Shown: one piece after another, positions 44,035-53,439 of the stretch
Numbering within the stretch: position 1 is the stretch's first letter
Layout: each line of letters opens with the position of its first letter
Assembly: GCF_029846275.1 (NCBI RefSeq)
Contig: NZ_JARVWS010000001.1
Location: forward strand, 930,001 to 994,000
Origin: Nocardioides sp. CER19
Lineage (GTDB): Bacteria; Actinomycetota; Actinomycetes; Propionibacteriales; Nocardioidaceae
Direction: 5' to 3'
Length of the DNA: 64,000 bases
Notes under the pieces: generated by a model
What the model saw: the letters and a program-made list of their open reading frames with translations, nothing else
What the model was told of the DNA's origin: nothing
Database searches by the model: none
Translations under genes and position numbers: made by a program

Positions 44035-45888
44035 TCATCGGCTGAAGGACGTGCCGAAGATGTCCTGGTCGAGACCACCTGCGTTGGGACACGTGTCGGC
44101 TCCGAACGTGCCGCCGGGCTGAGGCGCGCGGCACTGCAGCACGTCGAAGCCCTCGCCGCCGACGTAGCGCGGGTCGTCTCCTGGGGCGACCTGCCGCGTG
44201 TCCGTCCACGTGCCGAAGGCGAGGTTGCCGACGCTCGACACGTAGTTGTAGTCGCCGTGGAAGGGCACCCGGCGGTCACCGAACATCTCGTAGTTGGGCA
44301 TCTGCGAGCGCGACGAGAGCCGCACCACCGACCAGGTGGTGCCGCCGTCCACCGAGGTCGCCCCGTAGGTGTCCAGCCCGACGGTGGCGAGGTGGAATCC
44401 CGCCGCATCGGTGGCGGTCGCGTTGCCCGGCGGGTTCTGGACGCTGTAGCCGGGATCGTTGCGGCTGTCGTGCCAGAGCGCGAACAGGTGGCCGCCGTCG
44501 GCGTTGATGTCGGGGAACAGCTGGTGCCCGACCGGGGTCGGCGCCAGCCTCGACGGGGCCGTCCAGGCGCCGTTGCCGACCTTCTTGGTGAAGTAGACCG
44601 CGCCTTGACCGACCATCAGCGTCCCGTTGCGGACCGGGGCGGTGTTGTAGGTCGAGGTGGACGGCACCTCCGTGGCCGGCACGGTGGCGTCGTAGGTCAT
44701 GTAGACGGTGTTGGACGGGTCGGCCGGGTCGGCGGTGATCCGCGGCTGGCTGTCGTGGCGGAAGAAGACGAAGCCGCTGCGGCACGCGAACGGGCCCGAC
44801 CCGCAGTCGCGGGCGTCGCCGGCCGAGCTGGGCTCGACGTCGGCCTCCGGGCCGTCGGCGTGCTCGAAGGCCTGCTCGCGAGCCTGCTCCGCCGCCTCGG
44901 GGTCGCCGGTCGAGTCGGCCGCGTCGAAGCCGTCGAAGTCGGCCGCGACCGACGGCTTGGTGAACGTGCGTCCGCCGTCGTTGGAGCGGACCCACAGCAT
45001 CGCGGCGTGCCCGGTGGCGCGGCTGCCCACCGAGCCGTTCCACGCGACGTAGACGGTGCCGTTGCGGGTGACCGCGATGTCGGCGAACTGGTTGTCCTTG
45101 GACGTCTCGGAGATCTTCTGCGGCTGGCTGAACGTCGCGCCGTGGTCGGTGGACCGGGCGAACATGATCTCGTTGTTGCCGTGCAGGCCCTGGAACACGC
45201 TCCAGGCGACGTAGACGTTGCCGCTGTAGGGGCTGGCCAGCCCGCGGTCGACCTCGATGGAGGTCTTGTCGTTGAACTTGCCGTTGAGGGCGGGCGTGCC
45301 ACGGCCGACGATCACCGTCCGCACGTAGTGGCCCGCGTCCTGGTCGTAGGTCGCGACCCAGACCGAGCCGTTCTGCGGGGCCACCCGGTTGAAGGCGTTC
45401 CCCATGTAGAACAGCCGGTGGCTGCGGTCCCAGGCCTGCACCGGGTCGCCGGCGTTGGTGATGCCGCGCTGCTGCAGCGGGCTCGCCTGACCCTCGGGGG
45501 AGGTGTCGGTGGGATAGCCGGGCAGCAGCGAGTCGGTCCAGCTCGTCCCGCCGTCGGTGGAGCGGTAGAAGCCGGCCCAAGTGCCGCCCGCCAGCTCCAC
45601 GGTGCAGTAGTCGTTCGAGCCGGAGGTGACGACGGCGGTGTTGGCCGGGTTGATCGCGACCGTCGGCTCGTTCTGCTGGCGCCGGTTGGTCCCGCAGGCG
45701 GTGATGGCATCGCCGGGTGTCGGCGTACGACCGTTGGCCTTGACGTACGGCGAGTCGACGCTGACCGGCCGGTCGGGTGCCACCGCCGCGTCGGCGGAGG
45801 CGCCGAGCGAGACGGTGGCTGCCGCGAGGGTGCCCGCGGCGAGCAGGACGGCGCTCCGGTGGAAGCGCCTGGTGTGGTTGTCGACCAT
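44035..45888 (-). CDS. Secreted sialidase-like BNR/Asp-box repeat protein
   Basis: 617 aa with a signal peptide (RRFHRSAVLLAAGTLAAATV, cleavage near 35). Beta-propeller with Asp-box repeats STDGGTSW, STDHGATF, SNDGGRTF and SVDGGTTW spread over residues 110-560. Two insert regions: a low-complexity acidic stretch around 330-370 (EAAEQAREQAFEHADGPEADVE) and a segment with a Cys pair near 375-385. Exo-alpha-sialidase fold is likely but the catalytic Arg triad and Tyr cannot be confirmed by eye. It may bind or cleave surface glycans. Confidence 0.82.
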   Translation of the reverse strand: MVDNHTRRFHRSAVLLAAGTLAAATVSLGASADAAVAPDRPVSVDSPYVKANGRTPTPGDAITACGTNRRQQNEPTVAINPANTAVVTSGSNDYCTVELAGGTWAGFYRSTDGGTSWTDSLLPGYPTDTSPEGQASPLQQRGITNAGDPVQAWDRSHRLFYMGNAFNRVAPQNGSVWVATYDQDAGHYVRTVIVGRGTPALNGKFNDKTSIEVDRGLASPYSGNVYVAWSVFQGLHGNNEIMFARSTDHGATFSQPQKISETSKDNQFADIAVTRNGTVYVAWNGSVGSRATGHAAMLWVRSNDGGRTFTKPSVAADFDGFDAADSTGDPEAAEQAREQAFEHADGPEADVEPSSAGDARDCGSGPFACRSGFVFFRHDSQPRITADPADPSNTVYMTYDATVPATEVPSTSTYNTAPVRNGTLMVGQGAVYFTKKVGNGAWTAPSRLAPTPVGHQLFPDINADGGHLFALWHDSRNDPGYSVQNPPGNATATDAAGFHLATVGLDTYGATSVDGGTTWSVVRLSSRSQMPNYEMFGDRRVPFHGDYNYVSSVGNLAFGTWTDTRQVAPGDDPRYVGGEGFDVLQCRAPQPGGTFGADTCPNAGGLDQDIFGTSFSR

Positions 45889-46061
45889 GTGGTTCTCCGA
45901 GTGGTCAATCGACGCGCCACCTCAGCGGTGGCGAGGACCGCGACGCCGCGCCTCGGGTGTGACGCACGTCACGCCAGCGGTCCCTCGCACCGTACGACGT
46001 CGACACCCGTCTGGGCACCACCCCAGGTGCGGTATCTCGCGGCCGGTCGACGTACGGTCTC

Positions 46062-46088
46062 CTTGCACTCGCCAGGGGCGAGTGCTAA
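46062..46088 (+). promoter_or_regulatory. CIRCE element 1 and groEL promoter
   Basis: CTTGCACTC-N9-GAGTGCTAA, the HrcA operator form. It overlaps a sigma-A promoter, TTGCAC (46063) and TAAACA (46086) with 17 bp between, so HrcA binding would cover -35 to -10. The 173 bp upstream to the sialidase gene hold no further gene. Confidence 0.85.
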
Positions 46089-46096
46089 ACATGGCA

Positions 46097-47881
<1,785 letters not shown>

Positions 47882-48011
47882 CCGGCCACCGTCCGAGCGC
47901 AGCGAGGACGGTGATCAGCCGGGCAGGTCGAGGAGCGTCGGCACGGACCCCGCGCCAGCGGGGGACGTGAGACGCGTCTCGAAACCCAGTCGCTCCGGAA
48001 GAGACATCCAG

Positions 48012-48042
48012 CAGGGCCCCAGCGCGATGCGCTGGGGCCCTG
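48012..48042. terminator. Terminator after groEL
   Basis: Perfect 14-bp stem CAGGGCCCCAGCGC / GCGCTGGGGCCCTG with a GAT loop, followed by TTG. It stands 130 bp after groEL and close to the convergent gene end at 48111, so may serve both. The 47882-48011 stretch holds no gene. Confidence 0.85.
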
Positions 48043-48046
48043 TTGC

Positions 48047-48114
48047 CCTGTCAGTGGCCCTGTCAGTGGCCCTGTCAGTGGCCCTGTCAGTGGCCTTGTC
48101 AGTGGCCTTGTCAG
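48047..48114. repeat. 12-bp tandem array over stop codon of membrane protein gene
   Basis: Units CCTGTCAGTGGC at 48047-48058, 48059-48070, 48071-48082, 48083-48094 and CTTGTCAGTGGC at 48095-48106 plus a partial sixth. In the minus-strand frame every unit contains TGA in phase, so the array is a run of duplicated stop codons ending in the true stop (48111-48113). Confidence 0.95.
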
Positions 48115-48701
48115 CAGGCGCCGCCGGACCAGTAGACGGCCACCGGGGAGTGGACGTCGTCCGCGTTCGAGCCGCCCGTGACGATCTCGAGCTCGGCGTC
48201 GCCCGCGACCTGCGCGGCGCTCAGGGTGAACGTCAGGCCGGCGTCGGACTTGGCGAGGTGGATGGAGCAGGCGGTGTGCTGCGAGGTGCTGTCGCCGGCG
48301 GCCGAGGTGCCCGGACCGTCGGTCTTGGATTGCGGATCTCCGGATTCGCCATCGGAGTCGGTCTTCGGCGCGACCGTCGTGTCGTAGCGGACATCGGCTC
48401 GGATCCCGTGGGCGCGCAGCGCGTGCTCGAGCCCGGCCGCGTCGTCGAGCCGGTGGATGGTGACGACGACGTCGCCGCCGGCGGTCGTGCCCACGGCGTA
48501 CGCCGACGGGGAGCCGCCGAGGCTGAGCGCGACCGCGACGCTCGCGGCCACGCCGGCGGGCACGGCCGCCAGCGCCCAGCGGCGCCGGGTGCGGCGGGTG
48601 CGCCGGGTGCGTCCGGTGTGGCGGGCCGAGGCGGTGCCGCGCGAGGCGACGTGCTCGCGCAGGTCGGTGAGCAGGGACTGCTCGAAGCTGTCGAGTGTCA
48701 T
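48111..48701 (-). CDS. Membrane protein, putative ECF-linked anti-sigma-type partner
   Basis: 196 aa. Short basic N-terminus (RTRRTRRTRRR), one membrane helix (WALAAVPAGVAASVAVAL, about 42-60) and an extracytoplasmic domain rich in Ser/Asp with two Cys. Start ATG 48701 overlaps the sigma gene stop (ATGA), which implies coupled expression. It has no zinc-finger HxxxCxxC, so its function as an anti-sigma factor is inferred only from position. A frame running further upstream is the sigma gene's shadow. Confidence 0.8.
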   Translation of the reverse strand: MTLDSFEQSLLTDLREHVASRGTASARHTGRTRRTRRTRRRWALAAVPAGVAASVAVALSLGGSPSAYAVGTTAGGDVVVTIHRLDDAAGLEHALRAHGIRADVRYDTTVAPKTDSDGESGDPQSKTDGPGTSAAGDSTSQHTACSIHLAKSDAGLTFTLSAAQVAGDAELEIVTGGSNADDVHSPVAVYWSGGAC

Positions 48702-49261
48702 GAGGAGACCTCCTGGATCGGGAGCAGGTGTGACTGGACCCGGGCCCGGCTGCGGTGCAGCCGGACCCGCGCGGTGCCCGGCTTCACCCCCAGCACGGCC
48801 GCAGCCTCGGTCACGGTCAGTCCGTCGACGGCGACCAGCTCCATCAGCGCACGGTCGCGGCGAGGAAGGGACGCCAGCGCCTCGTAGAGACGGCGGGTCT
48901 GGCGCTCGGCGTCGATGCGCTCCTCGAGACGGGCCAGCGAGTCCGCGTCGAGGTGGCGCCGCCCGGAGAGGCGTCGCGTCGCCTCCCGATCCCTGGCCTG
49001 CCGGCGGAACTCGGCCGCCACGACATGGCGGGCGACGCCGGTCAGCCAGCCGGCGGGTGTGCCGCGGTCCGCACGGTAGCCCCCGGCGCCGTCGATCGCG
49101 GCGAGGAACACCTCGGCGATCAGGTCGGCCGCGAGGTGGGGGTCGCTCACGCGACGCACCACGAAGCCCCGCACCAGACCGAGGTGCGCCCGATAGAACT
49201 CCTCGAACGCGTCCGGGTCCCCGGCGATCCGGCCGACGTCCGGATTCGGTGGTGTGTTCAT
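48698..49261 (-). CDS. ECF RNA polymerase sigma factor 1
   Basis: 187 aa. Region 2 (AFEEFYRAHLGLVRGFVVRRVSDPHLAADLIAEVFLAAID) and region 4 (LYEALASLPRRDRALMELVAVDGLTVTEAAAVLGVKPGTARVRLHRSRARVQ). No N- or C-terminal extension. Divergent from a second ECF sigma gene, 68 bp apart. Stimulus unknown. Confidence 0.92.
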   Translation of the reverse strand: MNTPPNPDVGRIAGDPDAFEEFYRAHLGLVRGFVVRRVSDPHLAADLIAEVFLAAIDGAGGYRADRGTPAGWLTGVARHVVAAEFRRQARDREATRRLSGRRHLDADSLARLEERIDAERQTRRLYEALASLPRRDRALMELVAVDGLTVTEAAAVLGVKPGTARVRLHRSRARVQSHLLPIQEVSS

Positions 49262-49329
49262 GCCTCCTCTTGGGAACGAGCAGGACTGACGTTACAGACA
49301 CCTCACCCCGTCGATGAGAGGCTGGAGAC

Positions 49330-49836
49330 GTGGAGCCCAGCAGGACCGACCGCTTCGAGGCGCTCGCCCGCGAGTGCCTGGAGCCGTTGCGGCGCTACCT
49401 CGCGCGGCGCACCGACGCCGAGACCGCCGCCGACGTCCTCGGCGACACGCTCCTGGTCGCCTGGCGGCGCTTCGACGACGTACCGCCCGAGCCACTGCCG
49501 TGGCTCTACGGCGTCGCGCGCAACTGCCTGGCCAACGCGGAGCGGGGCGTACGCCGACGCGCACGGCTGGGGGCCCGGCTGGCCGCGCAGCCGGTCGAGA
49601 CGCCGACCGGGAGCGACGCGACCGACCTGCACGAGGCGCTCGAGCGGCTCACCGACACCGAGCGCGAGCTGATCCGGCTCTGGGCCTGGGAGCAGCTGGC
49701 GCCCGCCGAGATCGCCACGGTCGTCGGGCTCACGCCCAACGCGGTGAGCATTCGGCTCACCCGCGCCCGCCAGCGCCTGCGCGAGCTGATGGCGGCACGA
49801 AAGTCCGGCGACCTCGCCGGACATGAAGGGTCGTGA
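49330..49836 (+). CDS. ECF RNA polymerase sigma factor 2
   Basis: 168 aa, GTG start. Region 2 contains FEALARECLEPLRRYLARRTDAETAADVLGDTLLVAWRRFDDVP, region 4 contains LERLTDTERELIRLWAWEQLAPAEIATVVGLTPNAVSIRLTRARQRLRELM. Ends in GTGA overlap with the next gene. First gene of a run of co-directional, overlapping genes reaching the molybdenum hydroxylase cluster. Confidence 0.92.
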   Translation: MEPSRTDRFEALARECLEPLRRYLARRTDAETAADVLGDTLLVAWRRFDDVPPEPLPWLYGVARNCLANAERGVRRRARLGARLAAQPVETPTGSDATDLHEALERLTDTERELIRLWAWEQLAPAEIATVVGLTPNAVSIRLTRARQRLRELMAARKSGDLAGHEGS

Positions 49837-50459
49837 ACGACTCCGACGCCGATCTCCACGCCCGCCTCCGTGCCGCCGACCCGGCCGCCGAGCTGCCGCC
49901 CGCGGACGCCGACGACGTCGACCACCTGCTCAACCGGGTGGTCCACACCGACCTGCGCGAGACCGGCACGCGTCGTCGCAACGCGCTGACCTGGCTGGTG
50001 GCCGCGGCGGCGGTGGTGGTCATCGCGGCCGGCGTGACCTGGTGGTTCAGCGACGACCACTCCAAGCCCGGGGTGGTCGCGCAGCCGAACGCGGGTCAGA
50101 CGACGTCCGCGCCCCGCACGACCGAGCTCGCGGCCGCGACCGCGGCCGGCCGGTGCATCATGCCCAGCGCGCAGCTGCTCGCGAAGAAGCCGATCGCCTT
50201 CGCGGGGACCGTCCTCGGTATCGCCGACGGGGTGGTCACGATCCGGACGACGAAGGTCTACGCGGGTCAGGTCGGCGACCAGGTCACGGTGCGGGGCGTG
50301 ACGGCCCCGGACACCGGCGGCATCGAGGGAGACCCGGTGTTCGAGGCCGGCAAGGACTACCTCGTCGCGGCGGACGGCCAGCGGGTGATCGGCTGCGGGA
50401 TGAGTGGCCCGGCGACCCCGGAGACCCAGCGCCTCTACACCGAGGCGTTCCCGCAGTGA
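49833..50459 (+). CDS. Membrane protein, putative anti-sigma partner of ECF sigma 2
   Basis: 208 aa, GTG start overlapping the sigma stop. N-terminal cytoplasmic part (1-48), one helix (about 52-68, TWLVAAAAVVVIAAGVTWWF), then an extracytoplasmic region with two Cys and a beta-rich tail. Position directly behind an ECF sigma gene suggests an anti-sigma factor; no canonical anti-sigma motif is visible. Its stop overlaps the next start. Confidence 0.8.
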   Translation: MNDSDADLHARLRAADPAAELPPADADDVDHLLNRVVHTDLRETGTRRRNALTWLVAAAAVVVIAAGVTWWFSDDHSKPGVVAQPNAGQTTSAPRTTELAAATAAGRCIMPSAQLLAKKPIAFAGTVLGIADGVVTIRTTKVYAGQVGDQVTVRGVTAPDTGGIEGDPVFEAGKDYLVAADGQRVIGCGMSGPATPETQRLYTEAFPQ

Positions 50460-51064
50460 CCGCCCACGGGCTGCTGCTCGCCGCCGGCGCCGGCAGCCGG
50501 ATGGGCACCCCCAAGGCGCTGGTCTCCGACGGCGACGGGCACTGGCTCCCGCGCGGCGTCGGCGCGCTCCTCGACGGCGGGTGCGCCGCGGTCACGGTCG
50601 TGCTCGGCGCCGCGGTCGACGAGGCGCTGCCGCTCCTGCGCGCACCTGACCTGCTGAACCGCGACACGCCGGAGAACGGTTCGGAAGGTCAGGTGCCGGT
50701 CGCGGCCGTCGTCGCCCGCGACTGGGCCGAGGGGATGAGCGCCTCGCTCCGGGCCGGACTCCGGGCGCTCGAGGGGTCGGACGCCGACGTCGCGGTGGTG
50801 CACCTCGTGGACCTGCCCGACGTCGGCCGGGACGTGGTGCGGCGGGTGCTCGCCGCCGGGTCGACCGGGGCCGGCGCGCTGGCCCGGGCGGCGTACGGCG
50901 GCGTGCCGGGGCACCCCGTCCTCCTCGGCCGGGACCACTGGGCGCCGATCGCGGCGAGCATCACCGGTGACGAGGGCGCTCGCGACTACCTGAAGACCCA
51001 TGACACCCGGCTCGTCGAGTGCGGGGACCTCGCCTCGGGCGTGGACGTCGACACCCGTGAGTGA
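50456..51064 (+). CDS. MobA-like nucleotidyltransferase (molybdenum cofactor cytidylyltransferase type)
   Basis: 202 aa, GTG start. GT-A fold with LLLAAGAGSRMGTPKALV (nucleotide loop with Lys), LRAGLRALEGSDADVAVVHLVDLPDV (Mg Asp) and GVPGHPVLLGRDHW. MocA-type enzymes attach CMP to molybdopterin to make MCD, the cofactor of CO-dehydrogenase/xanthine-dehydrogenase enzymes, which fits the downstream cluster. Overlaps upstream gene by 4 bp. Confidence 0.88.
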   Translation: MTAHGLLLAAGAGSRMGTPKALVSDGDGHWLPRGVGALLDGGCAAVTVVLGAAVDEALPLLRAPDLLNRDTPENGSEGQVPVAAVVARDWAEGMSASLRAGLRALEGSDADVAVVHLVDLPDVGRDVVRRVLAAGSTGAGALARAAYGGVPGHPVLLGRDHWAPIAASITGDEGARDYLKTHDTRLVECGDLASGVDVDTRE

Positions 51065-51239
51065 CCGCGACCCGGACCGGGCACCGGGCGGCATGACCGA
51101 GAGCGACCCTGAGCAGAACGAGCGGCAGGCGGACGACCAGGACGCGGGCGCGGCGTCGAAGCCGTCGGGCGCGGCGGCGGAGGAGACCGCTGCCGAGCAG
51201 GAGGATCCGGACGCCGGGCCCGCGTCGGAGCCCGACTGA
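51057..51239 (+). CDS. Small acidic disordered protein
   Basis: About 60 aa from GTG 51057 (48 aa from ATG 51093), rich in Glu, Asp, Ala, Ser and Pro, predicted unstructured, ending DPDAGPASEPD. The D-x-D-A-G-P-A-S phrase recurs in CoxG's linker. Starts inside the MobA-like gene's end. Real translation unproven, but it lies in the overlapping operon. Confidence 0.4.
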   Translation: MSDRDPDRAPGGMTESDPEQNERQADDQDAGAASKPSGAAAEETAAEQEDPDAGPASEPD

Positions 51240-51270
51240 GCCCGACTGAGCCCGGCTGACACCGGCTGAC
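51231..51270. repeat. 10-bp tandem array over stop codon of acidic ORF
   Basis: Four 10-bp units: CCCGACTGAG, CCCGACTGAG, CCCGGCTGAC, ACCGGCTGAC; each carries TGA and the first supplies the gene's stop (51237-51239). Confidence 0.9.
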
Positions 51271-51297
51271 ACCAACCCCGGGCCAACTCGCCCCGAG

Positions 51298-51303
51298 TAG
51301 CCT
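51298..51303 (+). promoter_or_regulatory. -10 of MoxR gene, leaderless
   Basis: TAGCCT followed by 7 nt to ATG 51311, without ribosome site; suggests an internal promoter for the maturation genes. Confidence 0.45.
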
Positions 51304-51310
51304 GGATCAC

Positions 51311-52183
51311 ATGGAGACCCTGTCCGCTCAGGAGCTGAGCACTCGGCTCGGGCGGACGGGCTACCTGTGCGACGAGCCGCTCGCCACCGTCACCTACCTC
51401 GCCCTCCGGATGCAGCGACCGCTGCTGCTCGAGGGGGAGCCGGGCACCGGCAAGACGGCCCTGGCCGAGGCGATCGCGGAGTCGCTCGAGCTGCCGCTGA
51501 TCAGGCTGCAGTGCTACGAGGGGATCGACGCGACGCAGGCCCTCTACGACTGGGACTTCCCGCGCCAGATCCTGCACCTGCGTGCCCTCGAGGCGGCCGG
51601 CCGCGGCACCGAGGTCGAGGAGGCCGAGAAGAGCCTCTACGACGAGCGCTTCCTGCTCGCCCGGCCCGTGCTGGCGGCGCTGCAGCAGAGCCCGGCGGTG
51701 CTGCTCGTCGACGAGGTCGACCGCGCCGACGACGAGTTCGAGGCGTTCCTGCTCGAGGTGCTGTCGACCTATCAGGTCTCCATCCCGGAGCTCGGCACCG
51801 TCGCGGCCGCCGAGCCTCCGGTCGTGGTCCTCACCTCCAACCGCACCCGCGAGCTGCACGATGCGCTCAAGCGGCGCTGCCTCTACCACTGGATCGACCA
51901 CCCCGGCCTCGACCGCGAGGTCGAGATCGTCCGCAGCCGCGCCCCGGAGGTGGCCGACGCGCTGGCCCGGCAGGTCGTCGGGATCGTGCAGCAGCTGCGC
52001 ACCGACGCCGGGCTGCTCAAGCCGCCGGGCGTCGCCGAGACCCTCGACTGGGCCCGTGCGCTCTCCTGCCTCGGCAGCGACCAGGTCGACCTCGCCACCG
52101 CGAGCGCCACGCTCGGCGCGCTCGTGAAGTACCGCGAGGACGCCGACCGGGTCCGCGCCGCCCTCGACCGGCTGCTCGCATGA
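51311..52183 (+). CDS. MoxR-family AAA+ ATPase (CoxD-like)
   Basis: 290 aa. Walker A GEPGTGKTALAEA (near residue 43), Walker B VLLVDEVDRAD, sensor 1 VLTSNRTREL, and the MoxR C-terminal lid. In cox clusters CoxD works with the VWA protein CoxE in inserting the CuSMoO2/active-site sulfur; here a general maturation role with the VWA gene is inferred. ATGA overlap with the VWA gene ensures coupling. Confidence 0.92.
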   Translation: METLSAQELSTRLGRTGYLCDEPLATVTYLALRMQRPLLLEGEPGTGKTALAEAIAESLELPLIRLQCYEGIDATQALYDWDFPRQILHLRALEAAGRGTEVEEAEKSLYDERFLLARPVLAALQQSPAVLLVDEVDRADDEFEAFLLEVLSTYQVSIPELGTVAAAEPPVVVLTSNRTRELHDALKRRCLYHWIDHPGLDREVEIVRSRAPEVADALARQVVGIVQQLRTDAGLLKPPGVAETLDWARALSCLGSDQVDLATASATLGALVKYREDADRVRAALDRLLA

Positions 52184-53439
52184 GCGAGCGAGGTCTCGAT
52201 ACGCCCTCGCTCGTTCCTCCCGAGGGCTACTCGACCAGCGAAGCTCCAGCTGGTCGAGTGGGGGACGAGGCTTCCGCTGGTCGAGTAGCGAGCGCCAGCG
52301 AGCGTATCGGGACCACCCCCGCGGACCGCATCCTCCTCGGCTTCACCCACGCCCTCCGGGCCGCGGGCGTGGCGGTGACCTCCGACCGGTCGCAGAGCTA
52401 CCTCGAGGCGGTCTCGCTCGTGGGGCTCGACGACCGCCGGGCGACCTACACGGCCGGCCGCGCGACGCTGTGCGGCGGACCCGACGACCTGGCCCGCTAC
52501 GACCAGGTCTTCGAGGCCTACTTCGGCGCCCGCGACGGGCTCCCGATGCCGCGGCCGGCGCGGTCCACGGTCCAGTCGGTGGGGGATCTGCCGCTGGCCG
52601 ACGGCGTCGGTGCCGCGGATCGGGCGGACGACGTCACGCGGGCGATGGCGAGCGAGGTCGAGGTGCTGCGCCACCGCGACGTCGCCGGGCTGACCGCCGC
52701 GGAGAAGCAGCGGCTCGCCGCCCTGTTCAACACCCTGACGCCACGGGCGCCGCAGCGCCGTACGGCCCGCCACCGGCCCTGGCACCGCGGCCGGGTCGAC
52801 GCCGCCCGCACCCTGCGGACCAGCCTGCGCCGGATGGGGGAGCCCGCCGAGATCGCCTGGCGCCGGCGCGCCACGAAGCCGCGCCGCGTGGTGCTGCTCA
52901 TCGACGTCTCGGGATCCATGAGCGGGTACGCCGACACGCTGCTGCGCCTGGCCCACCGGATGTCGACGAGCTCGATCGGGGGGAGGACGGGCTCGACCGG
53001 CGGACGGCCGGTCGTCGAGACCTTCACGGTCGGGACCCGGCTCACCCACCTCACCCGAGCGCTGCGCGTGCGCGACAGCGAGCGCGCGCTCGTCGCGGCC
53101 GGTGACACCGTGCCCGACTGGTCCGGCGGCACCCGCCTCGGCGAGACGCTCCAGGTCTTCCTCGAACGCTGGGGCCGGCGCGGGATGGCACGCGGCGCCG
53201 TCGTCGTCGTCTTCAGCGACGGCTGGGAGCGCGGCGACGTGACGCTGCTCGCCGAGCAGGCCCGGCAGCTCAGCCGGGTCGCCCACCGTCTCGTCTGGGT
53301 CAATCCGCACCGGGGCAAGGACGGCTACGAGCCGATCCAGGCCGGGGTGCTCGCGGTGCTCCCTCACGTGGACCACTTCGTCGCCGGGCACTCGCTGGCG
53401 ACATACCAACGCCTCCTGGAGGTGGTAGCCGATGCGTGA
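52180..53439 (+). CDS. VWA-domain protein (CoxE-like) with repeat-derived N-terminus
   Basis: 419 aa from ATG 52180, which overlaps the MoxR stop. Core begins around residue 45 (TPADRILLGFTHALRAAGVAVTSD); the VWA domain has MIDAS DxSxS at D242-S246 (LLIDVSGSMSG), Thr in WSGGTRLGETL and FSDGWERGD. The first 40 or so codons are entirely made of the 123-bp GGTCTCGA-type repeat, which is in frame and keeps an ATG; an internal GTG (52258) is another start but also within the repeat. Partner of the MoxR ATPase in maturing the molybdenum enzyme. Confidence 0.9.
   Translation: MSERGLDTPSLVPPEGYSTSEAPAGRVGDEASAGRVASASERIGTTPADRILLGFTHALRAAGVAVTSDRSQSYLEAVSLVGLDDRRATYTAGRATLCGGPDDLARYDQVFEAYFGARDGLPMPRPARSTVQSVGDLPLADGVGAADRADDVTRAMASEVEVLRHRDVAGLTAAEKQRLAALFNTLTPRAPQRRTARHRPWHRGRVDAARTLRTSLRRMGEPAEIAWRRRATKPRRVVLLIDVSGSMSGYADTLLRLAHRMSTSSIGGRTGSTGGRPVVETFTVGTRLTHLTRALRVRDSERALVAAGDTVPDWSGGTRLGETLQVFLERWGRRGMARGAVVVVFSDGWERGDVTLLAEQARQLSRVAHRLVWVNPHRGKDGYEPIQAGVLAVLPHVDHFVAGHSLATYQRLLEVVADA
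52192..52314. repeat. GGTCTCGA-type palindromic repeat, copy D, inside VWA gene
   Basis: 123 bp (41 codons) from GGTCTCGATACG to CGTATCGGGACC, inserted 12 nt after the ATG of the VWA gene. It includes the CTGGTCGAGTAGCGAGCGCC segment seen in copies B and C. In the reading frame it has no stop. Confidence 0.9.

Noticed and set aside
47900..47985. Decayed GGTCTCGA-type repeat after groEL
   Set aside because: Only short pieces (GTCGAGGAGCG, GACGCGTCTCGAAAC) remain; similarity too weak to call.
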